This document shows positions 53,637-62,341 of a stretch of DNA of 64,000 nt, piece by piece. The notes beneath the pieces were generated by a model, which was given only the letters and a program-made list of their open reading frames with translations, was not told where the DNA came from and did not search any database. This DNA is from Pirellulaceae bacterium. GTDB taxonomy: Bacteria > Planctomycetota > Planctomycetia > Pirellulales > Pirellulaceae. Every line of letters starts with the position of its first letter. Position 1 is the stretch's first letter. The stretch is taken from contig BPJU01000007.1 in assembly GCA_026004775.1 (NCBI GenBank), positions 248,001-312,000 on the forward strand, read 5' to 3'. Made by a program: the position numbers and the translations under genes.

Positions 53637-54480
53637 GTGCGCCTCCGAGCGCACTGAGTCAGCAGGGTGGAAGTCCCTGCCAGAGCTTGGTCTGAGCTCT
53701 GTAACTGAAAGTAACCGCGTCTCCGCGAGGAGAGGTGGGAAGCAACTGGAGGTGAACGAGTGGTCCGTAGGATGACGAACCCGATTCGGCCTGTCGTTGC
53801 GGCGAGCCTGCGTGGCAAGGGCGAAGCCCAAGATGCCGCCTGGTGCGGTCAGCTCAGGAACAAAACAGACCGATCCTGAGGCAACGGGGGGTGCTTGGGG
53901 ACGGAACGCTCGGAAGGCTCGGTGACGTGAAGGAGGGAGACCTGCGTGGGCGTTAGGATGCGGAACTCGGGCAGATTCGCAGTGGGGGACGCTGCGTGAC
54001 TCATAGGCCCAGGCCTCCGCCGAGAGCCGCGGGCGGAAGGAGCGAACTCAGCGGCAAACCCGAGGAAAGCACCCATGCAGGAGTCAGAGGACCCGTAGTA
54101 GCGAGGAAGCGGGGTAATGCCCGTGGAGCGAAGGGGGCCAGGAAGGTGGATGAGGCATGACCAGAAACACGGAACACCCACCGCCGGCAGTGCCCCAAGG
54201 GGCTACACGCAGCGGAGAGGCACCACGCCCGCAGAAGTGGGCATGGGCCAAACCGTGGATCTGGAAAGGTCGCATGTTGTCGGCCCTCGAAACGGGGGTG
54301 AAAGGAGGTCGAATGCCTTCTTTGGCTCGCATGGGTTGTTTGACCTGACGACGGCCCACAGCGAGCTCTGGCAACCCTCTCGGAGGTAAAACCACCAACC
54401 GGAGAGCCGTATGCGGGAGACCCGCACGTACGGTTCGGAGGGAGGGGAGGCCCAAACCAATGGGCCTTCCCTACCCCTAT
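53637..54480 (+). ncRNA. Group II intron with most of its reverse transcriptase ORF deleted
   Basis: The 5' end GTGCGCC matches the bacterial group II start, and the following domain I text (GTGGAAGTCCCTGCC, TTGGTCTGAGCTCTGTAAC, GAGAGGTGGGAAGC) is typical. Domain V is at 54404-54436 (GAGCCGTATGCGG...CCGCACGTACGGTTC) with the AGC triad. Domain VI follows, with a bulged A at 54473, eight bases from the predicted 3' end at 54480. The whole element is only 844 nt, so it lacks room for the intron protein. It lies 5 nt beyond a hairpin stem, as group IIC introns do. Confidence 0.88.
54157..54389 (+). pseudogene. Remnant of the group II intron-encoded protein
   Basis: From the ATG at 54157 the frame reads TRNTEHPPPAVPQGATRSGE, then RMLSALETGVKGGR, which resembles the N-terminus of group II intron reverse transcriptases. 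The frame stops at 54348 without any reverse transcriptase motif. A second frame ends at 54389 with HGLFDLTTAHSELWQPSRR, possibly the original C-terminus. The catalytic, maturase and DNA-binding parts appear deleted, so splicing would need a protein supplied in trans. Confidence 0.6.
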
Positions 54481-54506
54481 ACTGAATCTGCCACACTGAA
54501 CGGGGA

Positions 54507-56153
54507 TCAACCGGCCTGTGAAGGCAACTCAAGCCACGAGGGTAACTGGCCGGCTGCCGGAAGGCGGATGATCTTGACTCGCTTCAAATGCGGATGTCTG
54601 AGGATCTCTTCGATAGCCTCGGCCGGCGGCACATCGTCCAGATTCATTACGCCAATCGATTCGCCTCCTGGAGGGGCCCCGGGTTTGCGACCGACGGACA
54701 TCTGAGCGATGTTGACTCGGTATCTCCCGAAGATCGTGCCTACCGCGCCGATGATGCCGGGCACGTCGTCGTGCAGAAACAGCATCAAGTTTCCGTCCAA
54801 GTAGCCTTCCAGCCGATAGTCGCCTACACGAACCAGTCGGGGCATGCCGGCTCCAAAAAGCGTTCCGGCGGCCACGAACGATTGTTGATCGGTGGTGACG
54901 GTGGCCATGATCGATGAGCGGAAGGAGCCCATTTCGCGGTTTGTCTCTTCGTGCAACTCGATGCCCCGCTCGCGCAGCAGAATCTCGGCGTTGACGATAT
55001 TCACGTCTTCGTCCAAAGCTCGAGCCAGCAGTCCGGCACAGAAAGCCGCGGTAAGCAGCCGCGTATCCTGGCGGGTCACGTCGCCGCGGTACGACAACCG
55101 CACCGCTCGCGCGCCTCCTTCCTGCCATTGAGCCAGCAGCAGGCCCAGCCGATAGGCCAGGTCCAGGAAGCTCCGTAAGCCGGCAAGTGTTTTCGGATCG
55201 ATCGACGCCATGTTCACCGCGTGCCGTACTTCGCCCGTGGTGAAATAATTGACCAACAACTGGGCTGCCTCGATCGCAACTTGAGCCTGCGCTTCTTCCG
55301 TACTGGCGCCCAAGTGGGGTGTGCATACCACACCGGGCATGCCAAAGAGCGGACTGGACGTGCACGGTTCGTGCTCAAAAACATCCAAAGCCACACCCGC
55401 CAGCTTGCCGCAGCGCAGACCTTCAACCAGAGCCTGTTCGTCGTAGATACCGCCTCGGGCGCAGTTAATCAGTCGCGCACCCGGCTTTAACAATTCGATC
55501 TCGGCATGGCCGATCATGTGATAGGTTTCGTCGGTAAGCGGTGTGTGTACCGTAAGATAATCGACGTGCGGCAGCAAATCGCGCACGCGCTCGACACGCT
55601 CCACTCCCAGACGAGCGGCTTGTTCCGTGGTCAGGAACGGATCGTAGCCGATCACGCGCATGCCGAAAGCGACTGCGCGTTTGGCGACTTCTTGTCCAAT
55701 CCGGCCCAGACCGATCACGCCCAGCGTCTTCCCGGCCAGTTGCACACCCATGAAACTCTTGCGATCCCATTTGCCCTGGCAGAGGCTCTGGTAGGCCGGG
55801 GCGATGTTGCGGGACATGGCCAGCATCAGTGCGAAAGTATGTTCGGCCGTACTGATGGTGTTGCCGGCCGGAGTGTTCATCACGATGATGCCCAGACGAG
55901 TAGCCGCCGTCTTGTCGATATTGTCCGTACCGACGCCGGCGCGCACAATCACTTTCAGGCGGCGGTTGCCCTCCAGCACGTCGGCTGTGATCTTTACTCC
56001 GCTGCGGCAGATAGCGCCGTCGTATTCCAGGAGTGCTTGGCGGAGAGCCGAGCCGGACAAGCCCGTCCGCACGTCATACTGGATATCGGGTGCGGCATCC
56101 AGCAGTGCCAGCCCTTCGGGTGACAAATCGTCCAACACAATGATCCGTGCCAT
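54507..56153 (-). CDS. serA: D-3-phosphoglycerate dehydrogenase
   Basis: This encodes 548 aa from the ATG at 56153, the long form of the enzyme. It has the NAD-binding motif GVIGLGRIGQEVAKRA, catalytic Arg and His regions (NCARGGIYDEQALVEGL; CTPHLGASTEEAQAQVA), the intervening ASB domain and a C-terminal ACT domain (VPGIIGAVGTIFGRYRVNIA). It oxidises 3-phosphoglycerate in the first step of serine synthesis. serC lies 72 bp upstream on the same strand, so the two probably form a serine operon. The ACT domain suggests serine feedback control. Confidence 0.97.
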   Translation of the reverse strand: MARIIVLDDLSPEGLALLDAAPDIQYDVRTGLSGSALRQALLEYDGAICRSGVKITADVLEGNRRLKVIVRAGVGTDNIDKTAATRLGIIVMNTPAGNTISTAEHTFALMLAMSRNIAPAYQSLCQGKWDRKSFMGVQLAGKTLGVIGLGRIGQEVAKRAVAFGMRVIGYDPFLTTEQAARLGVERVERVRDLLPHVDYLTVHTPLTDETYHMIGHAEIELLKPGARLINCARGGIYDEQALVEGLRCGKLAGVALDVFEHEPCTSSPLFGMPGVVCTPHLGASTEEAQAQVAIEAAQLLVNYFTTGEVRHAVNMASIDPKTLAGLRSFLDLAYRLGLLLAQWQEGGARAVRLSYRGDVTRQDTRLLTAAFCAGLLARALDEDVNIVNAEILLRERGIELHEETNREMGSFRSSIMATVTTDQQSFVAAGTLFGAGMPRLVRVGDYRLEGYLDGNLMLFLHDDVPGIIGAVGTIFGRYRVNIAQMSVGRKPGAPPGGESIGVMNLDDVPPAEAIEEILRHPHLKRVKIIRLPAAGQLPSWLELPSQAG

Positions 56154-56225
56154 AGGCTTGTTGACCCTTGCCCGATGTCAATGGCGGTTCGTATGGCGGC
56201 ACGCATGCCGCCGGCTGCTGGCCAT

Positions 56226-57338
56226 TCACGAAGCGTGTCGCGACGCAAAATCCGACATGAATTCGGCCAGCGCCACCACTCCTTCACGCGGCATGGCATT
56301 GTAGATCGACGCGCGAATGCCGCCCACACTGCGGTGGCCTTTTAACGACGTCAAACCTTCCCGCTCGGCTTGCGTCAAAAACTGCTTCTCCAGTGTTTCG
56401 TCCGGCAGGCGGAACGTAACATTCATCAGCGAGCGGCACGACGGTTCGGCGTGGCCTCGATAAAAACCATTGCTCTCATCCAACACTCGATACAACAACG
56501 CCGCCTTTTCCCGGTTGATCTGGTGCATCTTTTCCAGGCCGCCGATCTCTTCCTGGAGCCACTTGGCCACCAGACCCACGATATAAATGGCAAACGTGGC
56601 CGGTGTGTTGAAGAGCGACTTTTCCTGGGCATGGTTGCGATAGGAGAGATAGCCGGCCAGATCGTCCGGCGACTTTTGTACCAGATCGTCGCGTATCAGC
56701 ACGATCGTCACACCTGCCGGGCCGGCGTTTTTCTGAGCGCATGCGTAGATCAGCCCGTACCGATCCACCGGAATGGGCCGGGACAGAAAATCGGACGAGG
56801 CGTCGCATACCACAACGGGCCACTCGGCCGGCGGATGATCCGGAAACTGCACTCCCTGAATCGTCTCGTTGGACGTAATGTGAACGTACGCCGTTTCCGG
56901 CGGGATGGAGACCTGCTGCCAGGCGGGTACACGATCGTAACCAGTGGATCCACCGTCCCAGGCCACCAGCGCGGTACCTTCACGCACGGCTTCTTCATAT
57001 GCCTTCCGACCCCAGGAGCCGGTCAGGATGTAGCGGGCCGGCAAATTACGGCCGCGCAGCAGGTTCATCGGCACCATCGAAAACTGAAGCCGCGAACCGC
57101 CCTGGAGAAACAGAACGTGGTAGTGCGACGGGATGGACAACAACTGCCGCAACCGCTGTTCGGCATCCTCCAGAATCGCCACAAACTGCTTGCTCCGATG
57201 GCTGATTTCCAGGATCGACGCGCCGCAGCCCGGAAGCGCCAGAAGCTCCTGCTGCACCTGTTCGAGCACCGGCAGCGGAAGTACCGCCGGCCCGGCCGAA
57301 AAGTTGTACACCCGCTCCACATGCGTCTTGGTCGTCAT
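56226..57338 (-). CDS. serC: Phosphoserine aminotransferase
   Basis: The ATG at 57338 starts the family-typical N-terminus (RVYNFSAGPAVLPLPVLEQV); an upstream in-frame start at 57353 adds five residues. The PLP-binding lysine lies in YACAQKNAGPAGVTIVLIRD. The C-terminal part (KGHRSVGGIRASIYNAM) is characteristic. It makes phosphoserine from 3-phosphohydroxypyruvate and glutamate, the step after SerA, whose gene follows directly. Confidence 0.97.
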   Translation of the reverse strand: MTTKTHVERVYNFSAGPAVLPLPVLEQVQQELLALPGCGASILEISHRSKQFVAILEDAEQRLRQLLSIPSHYHVLFLQGGSRLQFSMVPMNLLRGRNLPARYILTGSWGRKAYEEAVREGTALVAWDGGSTGYDRVPAWQQVSIPPETAYVHITSNETIQGVQFPDHPPAEWPVVVCDASSDFLSRPIPVDRYGLIYACAQKNAGPAGVTIVLIRDDLVQKSPDDLAGYLSYRNHAQEKSLFNTPATFAIYIVGLVAKWLQEEIGGLEKMHQINREKAALLYRVLDESNGFYRGHAEPSCRSLMNVTFRLPDETLEKQFLTQAEREGLTSLKGHRSVGGIRASIYNAMPREGVVALAEFMSDFASRHAS

Positions 57339-57478
57339 GGCGTCCCACCGCAATCGTAAACCCTTCGAACCGAAAAAGTCATTTTATGCGGCAGGCGCTT
57401 CACCCGACAAGAACGGGCTGGGACGGTAAAATCGGCGGCGAAAGTGATACAAGCCAAAGCAGCCGAGGACGTCGCCTG

Positions 57479-58219
57479 TCAATAACGCGGCATACTGGGA
57501 ACAGCCACGGTCCGCGTGCCGGCTGGTGCCGAGCTGCCCACCATGCGGCTCAACGCGGCTACCCGTTCGGCCACGGCTGGATCAGCTTGGAGCATGTAGG
57601 AACGCTGGTAGTTGGCCAGTGCCTGGGCATAGTCGTTTTCCTTTTCACGGATAGCCGCCAACGCTCGCCAGGCTCGAGCATTGTGCGGATCGTGCTGCAC
57701 GGCTTCCTGGAGATACTGTTTGGCTGCCTGTTGGTCCCCATACTCGTCGTACAGCCGAGCCAACTCGACCCGGGCGTCCGCATTCTGGGGTGAAGCCGCC
57801 ACCCAGTTTTTCAACAGCGTGAATGCCTTGTCGGGCCGATCCGTCTGCGTCAGTAACACAGCCAGCCCGCGATACGCATCCGCCAGATTGGGATTTTGAT
57901 CCAGGGCCTGGTTGTAAAGTACCTCGGCCTGATACAACGCATCGCGATCACCCACCTGGATACCTCGATAGTGGTAAACCGCCGCCAGGTTGTACAGAGC
58001 ATCGGCGTTGGTCGGGTCCGCAGAAGCCGCCTGCTGGAAGCGCTGCATGGCCAAAGCCACGTTACCCTGTTGGAAGTACCGCACGCCTTGAATATTCTGC
58101 CCGTCGGCCATGAACCGACAACCAGCCAGAGTACCGAGGCCGACCGCCAGAAACAAAGGCACCCGGTAACGTTGTGTCCTTGTAGACGGTCTCTTTCGCG
58201 GCTTGGCCCGGCTTTCCAC
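57479..58219 (-). CDS. TPR-repeat lipoprotein
   Basis: The GTG at 58219 gives 246 aa. A basic N-terminus, a hydrophobic stretch and the lipobox LAGC at about residue 34 mark a lipoprotein. At least four TPR units follow (for example GVRYFQQGNVALAMQRFQQA, AYRGLAVLLTQTDRPDKAFT, ARVELARLYDEYGDQQAAKQ). A C-terminal Ser/Pro tail is likely flexible. TPR lipoproteins usually scaffold envelope complexes; the partner is unknown here. Confidence 0.8.
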   Translation of the reverse strand: MESRAKPRKRPSTRTQRYRVPLFLAVGLGTLAGCRFMADGQNIQGVRYFQQGNVALAMQRFQQAASADPTNADALYNLAAVYHYRGIQVGDRDALYQAEVLYNQALDQNPNLADAYRGLAVLLTQTDRPDKAFTLLKNWVAASPQNADARVELARLYDEYGDQQAAKQYLQEAVQHDPHNARAWRALAAIREKENDYAQALANYQRSYMLQADPAVAERVAALSRMVGSSAPAGTRTVAVPSMPRY

Positions 58220-58641
58220 CGCTGTGCCTCCTTGCCCGTGCCCTCGACGTCGAATTTGTGCTGAAGAGTAACGACATCACCGTGGTACCGCAAGGCGAAT
58301 AGCGTGGCGTTCGCCAACGTTTTTCCAGGCAATTCCTAAATCCATCCACCTGCACATCATCCGGTGGGCCCGAACTTTCAGAAAACACGGCTTAACAGGC
58401 CCAAAACCGTGGCCGCAGCAGCGATCTTAACGGTCGTGACGAACGTGCCGTACCGAGAAAAGACGAATTTGTTCGAACGAGATTCTTCCTGGCTTGCATA
58501 TTTTTACCAGTCAGCAAACTTTCCCATGAGGTGTCTTGCCCGCATGTGACAGAAATCGATCACAGGGCCACGCGGGATGGCCCCTTGAGAGGTGTGAGGA
58601 TAGCGAGCACAGAAAGTCCATTTGGTATCGAAGGGACCAAC
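58220..58641. other. 422-bp divergent intergenic region
   Basis: This lies between the TPR lipoprotein gene (minus) and the next plus-strand gene, so promoters for both are expected here. No clear sites or RNA structures were recognised. The last bases carry the AAGGGA ribosome-binding site for the gene at 58642. Confidence 0.45.
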
Positions 58642-58977
58642 ATGACCAAGGTGGTGCCGATTGATCGCCGGAGCGGAGAAGATCGTCGTACGGGAGAGGA
58701 CCGGCGCAAGGTGAACGTACCGGTGGCGGTCGAGCGCCGCCAAGGTGAGTGTCGCAAAGCCCCACGGCGGCGTCACATCGACCCGACGACCTGTGAGCGT
58801 GACTACACACCGGAAGAGATTGAATTCATGCAGGCGTTGGACGAGTATAAGCGGCGAAGCGGACGGATGTTTCCGACCTGCAGCGAGATTCTGGAAGTAC
58901 TCAAAAGCCTCGGCTACACGCGCGTGGCGAAACCGGATACTAGGCAAGACGCGTCCACTGTAGAGTCTGCTACATAA
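58642..58977 (+). CDS. Small hypothetical protein with DRR repeats
   Basis: The ATG at 58642 follows AAGGGA; 111 aa. The N-terminal half is very basic with repeated [14 protein letters not shown]-type units. The C-terminal half is a conserved-looking helical segment ([20 protein letters not shown], then [20 protein letters not shown]). I believe similar proteins occur across planctomycetes, but no function is known. A nucleic-acid-binding role is possible from charge alone. Confidence 0.65.
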   Translation: MTKVVPIDRRSGEDRRTGEDRRKVNVPVAVERRQGECRKAPRRRHIDPTTCERDYTPEEIEFMQALDEYKRRSGRMFPTCSEILEVLKSLGYTRVAKPDTRQDASTVESAT

Positions 58978-58994
58978 GAAAGCTCTTGCCACAC

Positions 58995-59123
58995 GTGGCA
59001 CGGCCGTCCCGGCCGTGTGGGTCACCCAAGATATTGGTTAAGAGCGGTGCATAACGTAAGCTGCGCAGCCCAAACCTCCTTCTGATGGAAGGTCAACTCC
59101 CCACGCGCAAGACGCCCCTGCCA
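58995..59123 (+). repeat. Dispersed 130-bp hairpin-ended repeat, copy 3
   Basis: Left end GTGGCACGGCCGTCCCGGC, middle GGTTAAGAGCGGTGCATAAC and CTTCTGATGGAAGGTCAACT, right end GACGCCCCTGCCAGG. Same order and orientation as the copies at 52441 and 53506. It lies in the short space between two convergent genes. Nothing is inserted at its right end. Confidence 0.85.
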
Positions 59124-59125
59124 GG

Positions 59126-59893
59126 CTAAGCCCGCGAGTCGTCCTCCGCCCCGTGACTCCACCAGCGCCAAGGCTTCGCCACCGGCGCCAAAGCCTCCTC
59201 CACCCAATGCGCAAATGGACTCAGACCAGCTCGGATTTCGTCGAGCGTCGGGATTTTCTTCGGCGGCTCATCAGCCGGTGCTCCGGCCATGCTGTGCAAG
59301 TCGTCTGGTTTTGGGAACGCCGTCAGGCTCGAAACCACCGGCACGGTTAAGAGCCGATCCCACGAAACAGGGCTTAATACCATTCGGGAAGTCAAATCCG
59401 AAAAGACGTCCGCGCCGTCGCTTCGATCATCCCATAACGCCACCACATCGTCGGCTTCCCGGGAAACGTGCCCCGAGCCGCCGACCAGATCGAAACTCTC
59501 TGAATGGCCGGCCTCGTGCGTGACCGTAGCGTTGGGCGGAACGCGTTCAGTTCGTTGCAAGCCGAACCACAGGCCGGCCATCACCAGGACACCTGCGGCG
59601 ATGGCCACAAGTCGGACGATATGGACGGTCGAAGTACGCCTCGAAGGAAGCGACTTGGCCGACGGCCTTCGATCGGAAAGCCCCAGACGAGCCACAATGC
59701 GATCAGAAAGATCCTCACTCGGTTCCAGATCGGGCTGGGTCAGCTCGAAGGCCGCCACAAGCCTTCGATACTGTTGCCAACGCCGGCGGCATTTTCCGCA
59801 ACGGCGGGCATGGCTGCGTAGCCGGCGATCGCTGAGCGGTTGGCGTTCGTCTAACAGCTTCTGGATGCGGTTTTCGAATTGCCGGCAGTTCAT
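59126..59893 (-). CDS. Anti-sigma factor with zinc-binding N-terminus
   Basis: This encodes 255 aa. The N-terminus (NCRQFENRIQKLLDE) carries a ZAS-type motif, HARRCGKC (Hx3Cx2C), followed by one transmembrane helix (IVRLVAIAAGVLVMAGLWFG, about residues 90-110) and an extracytoplasmic C-terminal part. Its ATG overlaps the stop of the sigma factor gene (ATGA), so the two are co-translated. It most likely sequesters that ECF sigma factor at the membrane. Confidence 0.85.
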   Translation of the reverse strand: MNCRQFENRIQKLLDERQPLSDRRLRSHARRCGKCRRRWQQYRRLVAAFELTQPDLEPSEDLSDRIVARLGLSDRRPSAKSLPSRRTSTVHIVRLVAIAAGVLVMAGLWFGLQRTERVPPNATVTHEAGHSESFDLVGGSGHVSREADDVVALWDDRSDGADVFSDLTSRMVLSPVSWDRLLTVPVVSSLTAFPKPDDLHSMAGAPADEPPKKIPTLDEIRAGLSPFAHWVEEALAPVAKPWRWWSHGAEDDSRA

Positions 59894-60447
59894 GGAGTCT
59901 TACGCGTACAGGAAACAACGTTCCGCTGCTGGAGTTCAGTTACGATTTGGCGGCGGGCCCGGTGGATCCACGTCTTGATGGTGTTGATCGGCCGTCCAAG
60001 AGCTTCGGCAATGTCGGCGTAGGACATTTCCAGTTGATGGAACATCAAAAAGGCTTCCCGATACTCGGGACGCATTTTGTCCAAAGCCCGCTCGATCTCC
60101 TCCCGAAGCTGGTCGGTAGCCGGTCCTTCGGGCCGCGCGTCCGGAAGGCTCTCCCAACACAATTCCACAGTCGATTCACGGCGCCGAGAAGCCAACAGCG
60201 TCCGACAGCGATTCATCGCGATGGTCAGCAACCATGGCTCGAAACGCCGACTCGGGTCGTAACTGGCCAAGCTGCGCAGAGCCCGCACGAACGTTTCCTG
60301 GACGGTGTCTTCGGCATCTTCGCGTCTGCCGAGCATCCGCAGGCAGACAGAAAACACCATGCGATAGTACCGCTCCACCAAGGCGCGCGCCGCCCACGCT
60401 TCGCCCTGTAAACATCCGGCGATCACTGAGGCCAACCAGTCGGACAT
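59890..60447 (-). CDS. ECF-type RNA polymerase sigma factor
   Basis: About 185 aa from the ATG at 60447, behind GGGAAG; a GTG at 60465 is also in frame. Region 2 is clear (ALVERYYRMVFSVCLRMLGR, then DAEDTVQETFVRALRSL), and region 4 has the helix-turn-helix (EMSYADIAEALGRPINTIKT, WIHRARRQI). It has no region 3 or N-terminal extension. The anti-sigma gene follows directly, the standard pairing for envelope or stress responses. The trigger is unknown. Confidence 0.95.
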   Translation of the reverse strand: MSDWLASVIAGCLQGEAWAARALVERYYRMVFSVCLRMLGRREDAEDTVQETFVRALRSLASYDPSRRFEPWLLTIAMNRCRTLLASRRRESTVELCWESLPDARPEGPATDQLREEIERALDKMRPEYREAFLMFHQLEMSYADIAEALGRPINTIKTWIHRARRQIVTELQQRNVVSCTRKTP

Positions 60448-60511
60448 CGGTAGCTTCCCGTGCACGTTCTCATCAGCTTACTGGCCGGCAGAGGCAAAAG
60501 TTTCACGGTCT

Positions 60512-60542
60512 TAAAAACAAAATTCCTGCCCGGGGGCGGGAA
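60512..60542 (-). terminator. Rho-independent terminator of the FHA gene
   Basis: On the minus strand a 9-bp stem with one mismatch (TTCCCGCCC / GGGCAGGAA) is followed by TTTTGTTTTT. It lies 28 bp past the FHA gene stop and separates that gene from the sigma/anti-sigma pair. Confidence 0.75.
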
Positions 60543-60570
60543 CCGATCCGTAGCTTCAAACCGGAAGGGA

Positions 60571-61251
60571 TTACGGCCGGGTAAAGAACTTTTTCAGCAT
60601 TTGAGCCGCAGCTTCGCCCGAGCTTGCCGCCTGAACAATGGGCCGCGGCGGTAACTTGCCAGGCTTCTTCGCCTCCTTCTTTTCCTTGTCGTCTGCGGTG
60701 GCCTGCGTGTCCTCAGGCTTCGTCTCTACCGCATCCTTGGGAGCCGCGACTACGACCGTCGCCTCCGTAGGTGATCGATTCAGAGCCGTATCGACAAGCG
60801 ACCGTTCTTCGGGATCAAGCCGCAAGTGGCGATTCGAGTCCGACTCGGCCGGAGCGGATTCCTCCAGCCACCGAGTGATCTCTTCGTCCGCCCAGGTTTC
60901 CTCTTTGACTTCGTCCACCTGGGCCGCACCGGGGGCCGGCTGAGCCGCTGGTATTTCCTGATCCACAAGCACTGCGAACTCGAGTTTGGCAATCCGCAGT
61001 ACGTCCCCACTGCGCAGCAGACGCCGCTGCGTGACACGCTCGCCGTTGATAAACGTTCCGTTGCGACTCCCCAAATCCTCCACGTAAACCCCGTCCTCTT
61101 GCAACAGCAGTCGGCAATGCTTGCGGCTCACCGCGTCGCTTTTGGGCCGTAAATGACAAGCCTCGCTGCGACCGATCAAGAACTCTTGATACGGCACCAC
61201 CAACTCCTTGCCCGAACTCTTGCCCGACAAGACCTTCAGCTTAACTTGCAT
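60571..61251 (-). CDS. FHA-domain protein
   Basis: This encodes 226 aa from the ATG at 61251. An N-terminal FHA domain has the conserved features GRSEACHLRP, SRKHCRLL and SRNGTFINGERV, which bind phosphothreonine peptides. Residues 105-226 are acidic and Ala/Lys-rich, apparently disordered, ending in AAQMLKKFF. FHA proteins often work with Ser/Thr kinases, which are numerous in planctomycetes; none is adjacent. Confidence 0.9.
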   Translation of the reverse strand: MQVKLKVLSGKSSGKELVVPYQEFLIGRSEACHLRPKSDAVSRKHCRLLLQEDGVYVEDLGSRNGTFINGERVTQRRLLRSGDVLRIAKLEFAVLVDQEIPAAQPAPGAAQVDEVKEETWADEEITRWLEESAPAESDSNRHLRLDPEERSLVDTALNRSPTEATVVVAAPKDAVETKPEDTQATADDKEKKEAKKPGKLPPRPIVQAASSGEAAAQMLKKFFTRP

Positions 61252-61606
61252 GGCTCCCCCCCAACTCCCAGATACTCTTCGGTTCGCAGCCTTGCGCGTG
61301 CCGACCTGTTGCCACTACGATCGAAAGAAAAAATCCGAATCATTGCTGCGCACTACCCAGGTCGAAACTCCCCACAAGCGCAAACCCAAGAGGGCTCCAC
61401 GCCAGTTCGCATTATTACAACCTTTTATGATGATTGCAATTGGGATGCAAGCATATTTTCCCTTGATTTCAGACGTAGGGGACTCCATTTCTCCTCATAA
61501 CGGAAGTAGCTAAACCTACCAAGGGTGGGACAATAGGCGCGTCAATAATGCTTTTTGTGCATTTACATACCCGCAAAAGTTGTAGTTCTGTGAGGCCCTC
61601 CCTGAT
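61252..61606. other. 355-bp intergenic region
   Basis: The least GC-rich stretch of the window, with several A/T-rich tracts, lying upstream of the FHA gene and downstream of the lipoate ligase gene. It should hold the FHA promoter. No convincing promoter, hairpin or RNA gene was seen. Confidence 0.5.
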
Positions 61607-62341
61607 CTACCGACGTAGATTCCACAGCGGCGAGTCGTAGCGCAATTCACAAAGATCAGCCGCTTTTTGCTTTTCCATGTCGGAAATTTCGTCGGGGTAG
61701 AAGCGCCAGCCCAGACGTTCTTCCAGGATAGACGACCAGCCCGCTATCCATGTCTGAACATCGGTAGAAACGCCCGGCGCGATATCGGCTAACCCGGGAA
61801 CCTCCGGTGCCAAAACCGAACGTGCCAGCAAGAAGCTGCCATGTTGGAGCAGGGCACCGCGGCGACGGCGTTGGGCACTTCCCAGCATTTTGTGTTGCCC
61901 GACGAACAAGTCAAATCGACCGCGGCGCAGGAAACACAAGAAAGAAGGGGGACCGCTACGGGCCGGAGCGTTCCACTCGATCCGAGCGGCTACCCCGGCT
62001 TGCCGCAGCACAGCCAGCAGCGCCTCGTGTACCTGCCGGTACCACTGTTCGGGAGGGAGCCGAAACGTGTCGGGAACCACCAGCGAATAGGTAAGCTCGC
62101 GGTCATGCACGATGGCTCCGCCGCCCGTGGGACGGCGCAGCCAAGGAGCGTGCAGGCTGGCAGCGTGTTGCAGTCGGTCCCGATGGGACTGGAAATAGCC
62201 AAGTGACACGGTAGCCGGATGCCACTGGTAGAACCGCAAGCACGGCACACCTTGACGAGCTGCTGACTCCAAGAGCGCCTCGTCGACGGCCATATTCCAT
62301 GACCCGGAAGCCGCCGTGTTGGTGATCAATCGGGCGTCCAT
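61607..62341 (-). CDS. Lipoate-protein ligase family protein
   Basis: This encodes 244 aa. Family motifs are RFYQWHPATVSLGYFQ, RRPTGGGAIVHDRELTYS (lipoate-adenylate binding loop) and the catalytic-type lysine in GQHKMLGSAQRR. The start overlaps the end of gcvPB by 16 nt. Coupling with glycine-cleavage genes fits well, because the H protein of that system needs lipoylation. Whether it acts as a ligase (LplA) or a transferase cannot be told from sequence alone. Confidence 0.87.
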   Translation of the reverse strand: MDARLITNTAASGSWNMAVDEALLESAARQGVPCLRFYQWHPATVSLGYFQSHRDRLQHAASLHAPWLRRPTGGGAIVHDRELTYSLVVPDTFRLPPEQWYRQVHEALLAVLRQAGVAARIEWNAPARSGPPSFLCFLRRGRFDLFVGQHKMLGSAQRRRRGALLQHGSFLLARSVLAPEVPGLADIAPGVSTDVQTWIAGWSSILEERLGWRFYPDEISDMEKQKAADLCELRYDSPLWNLRR

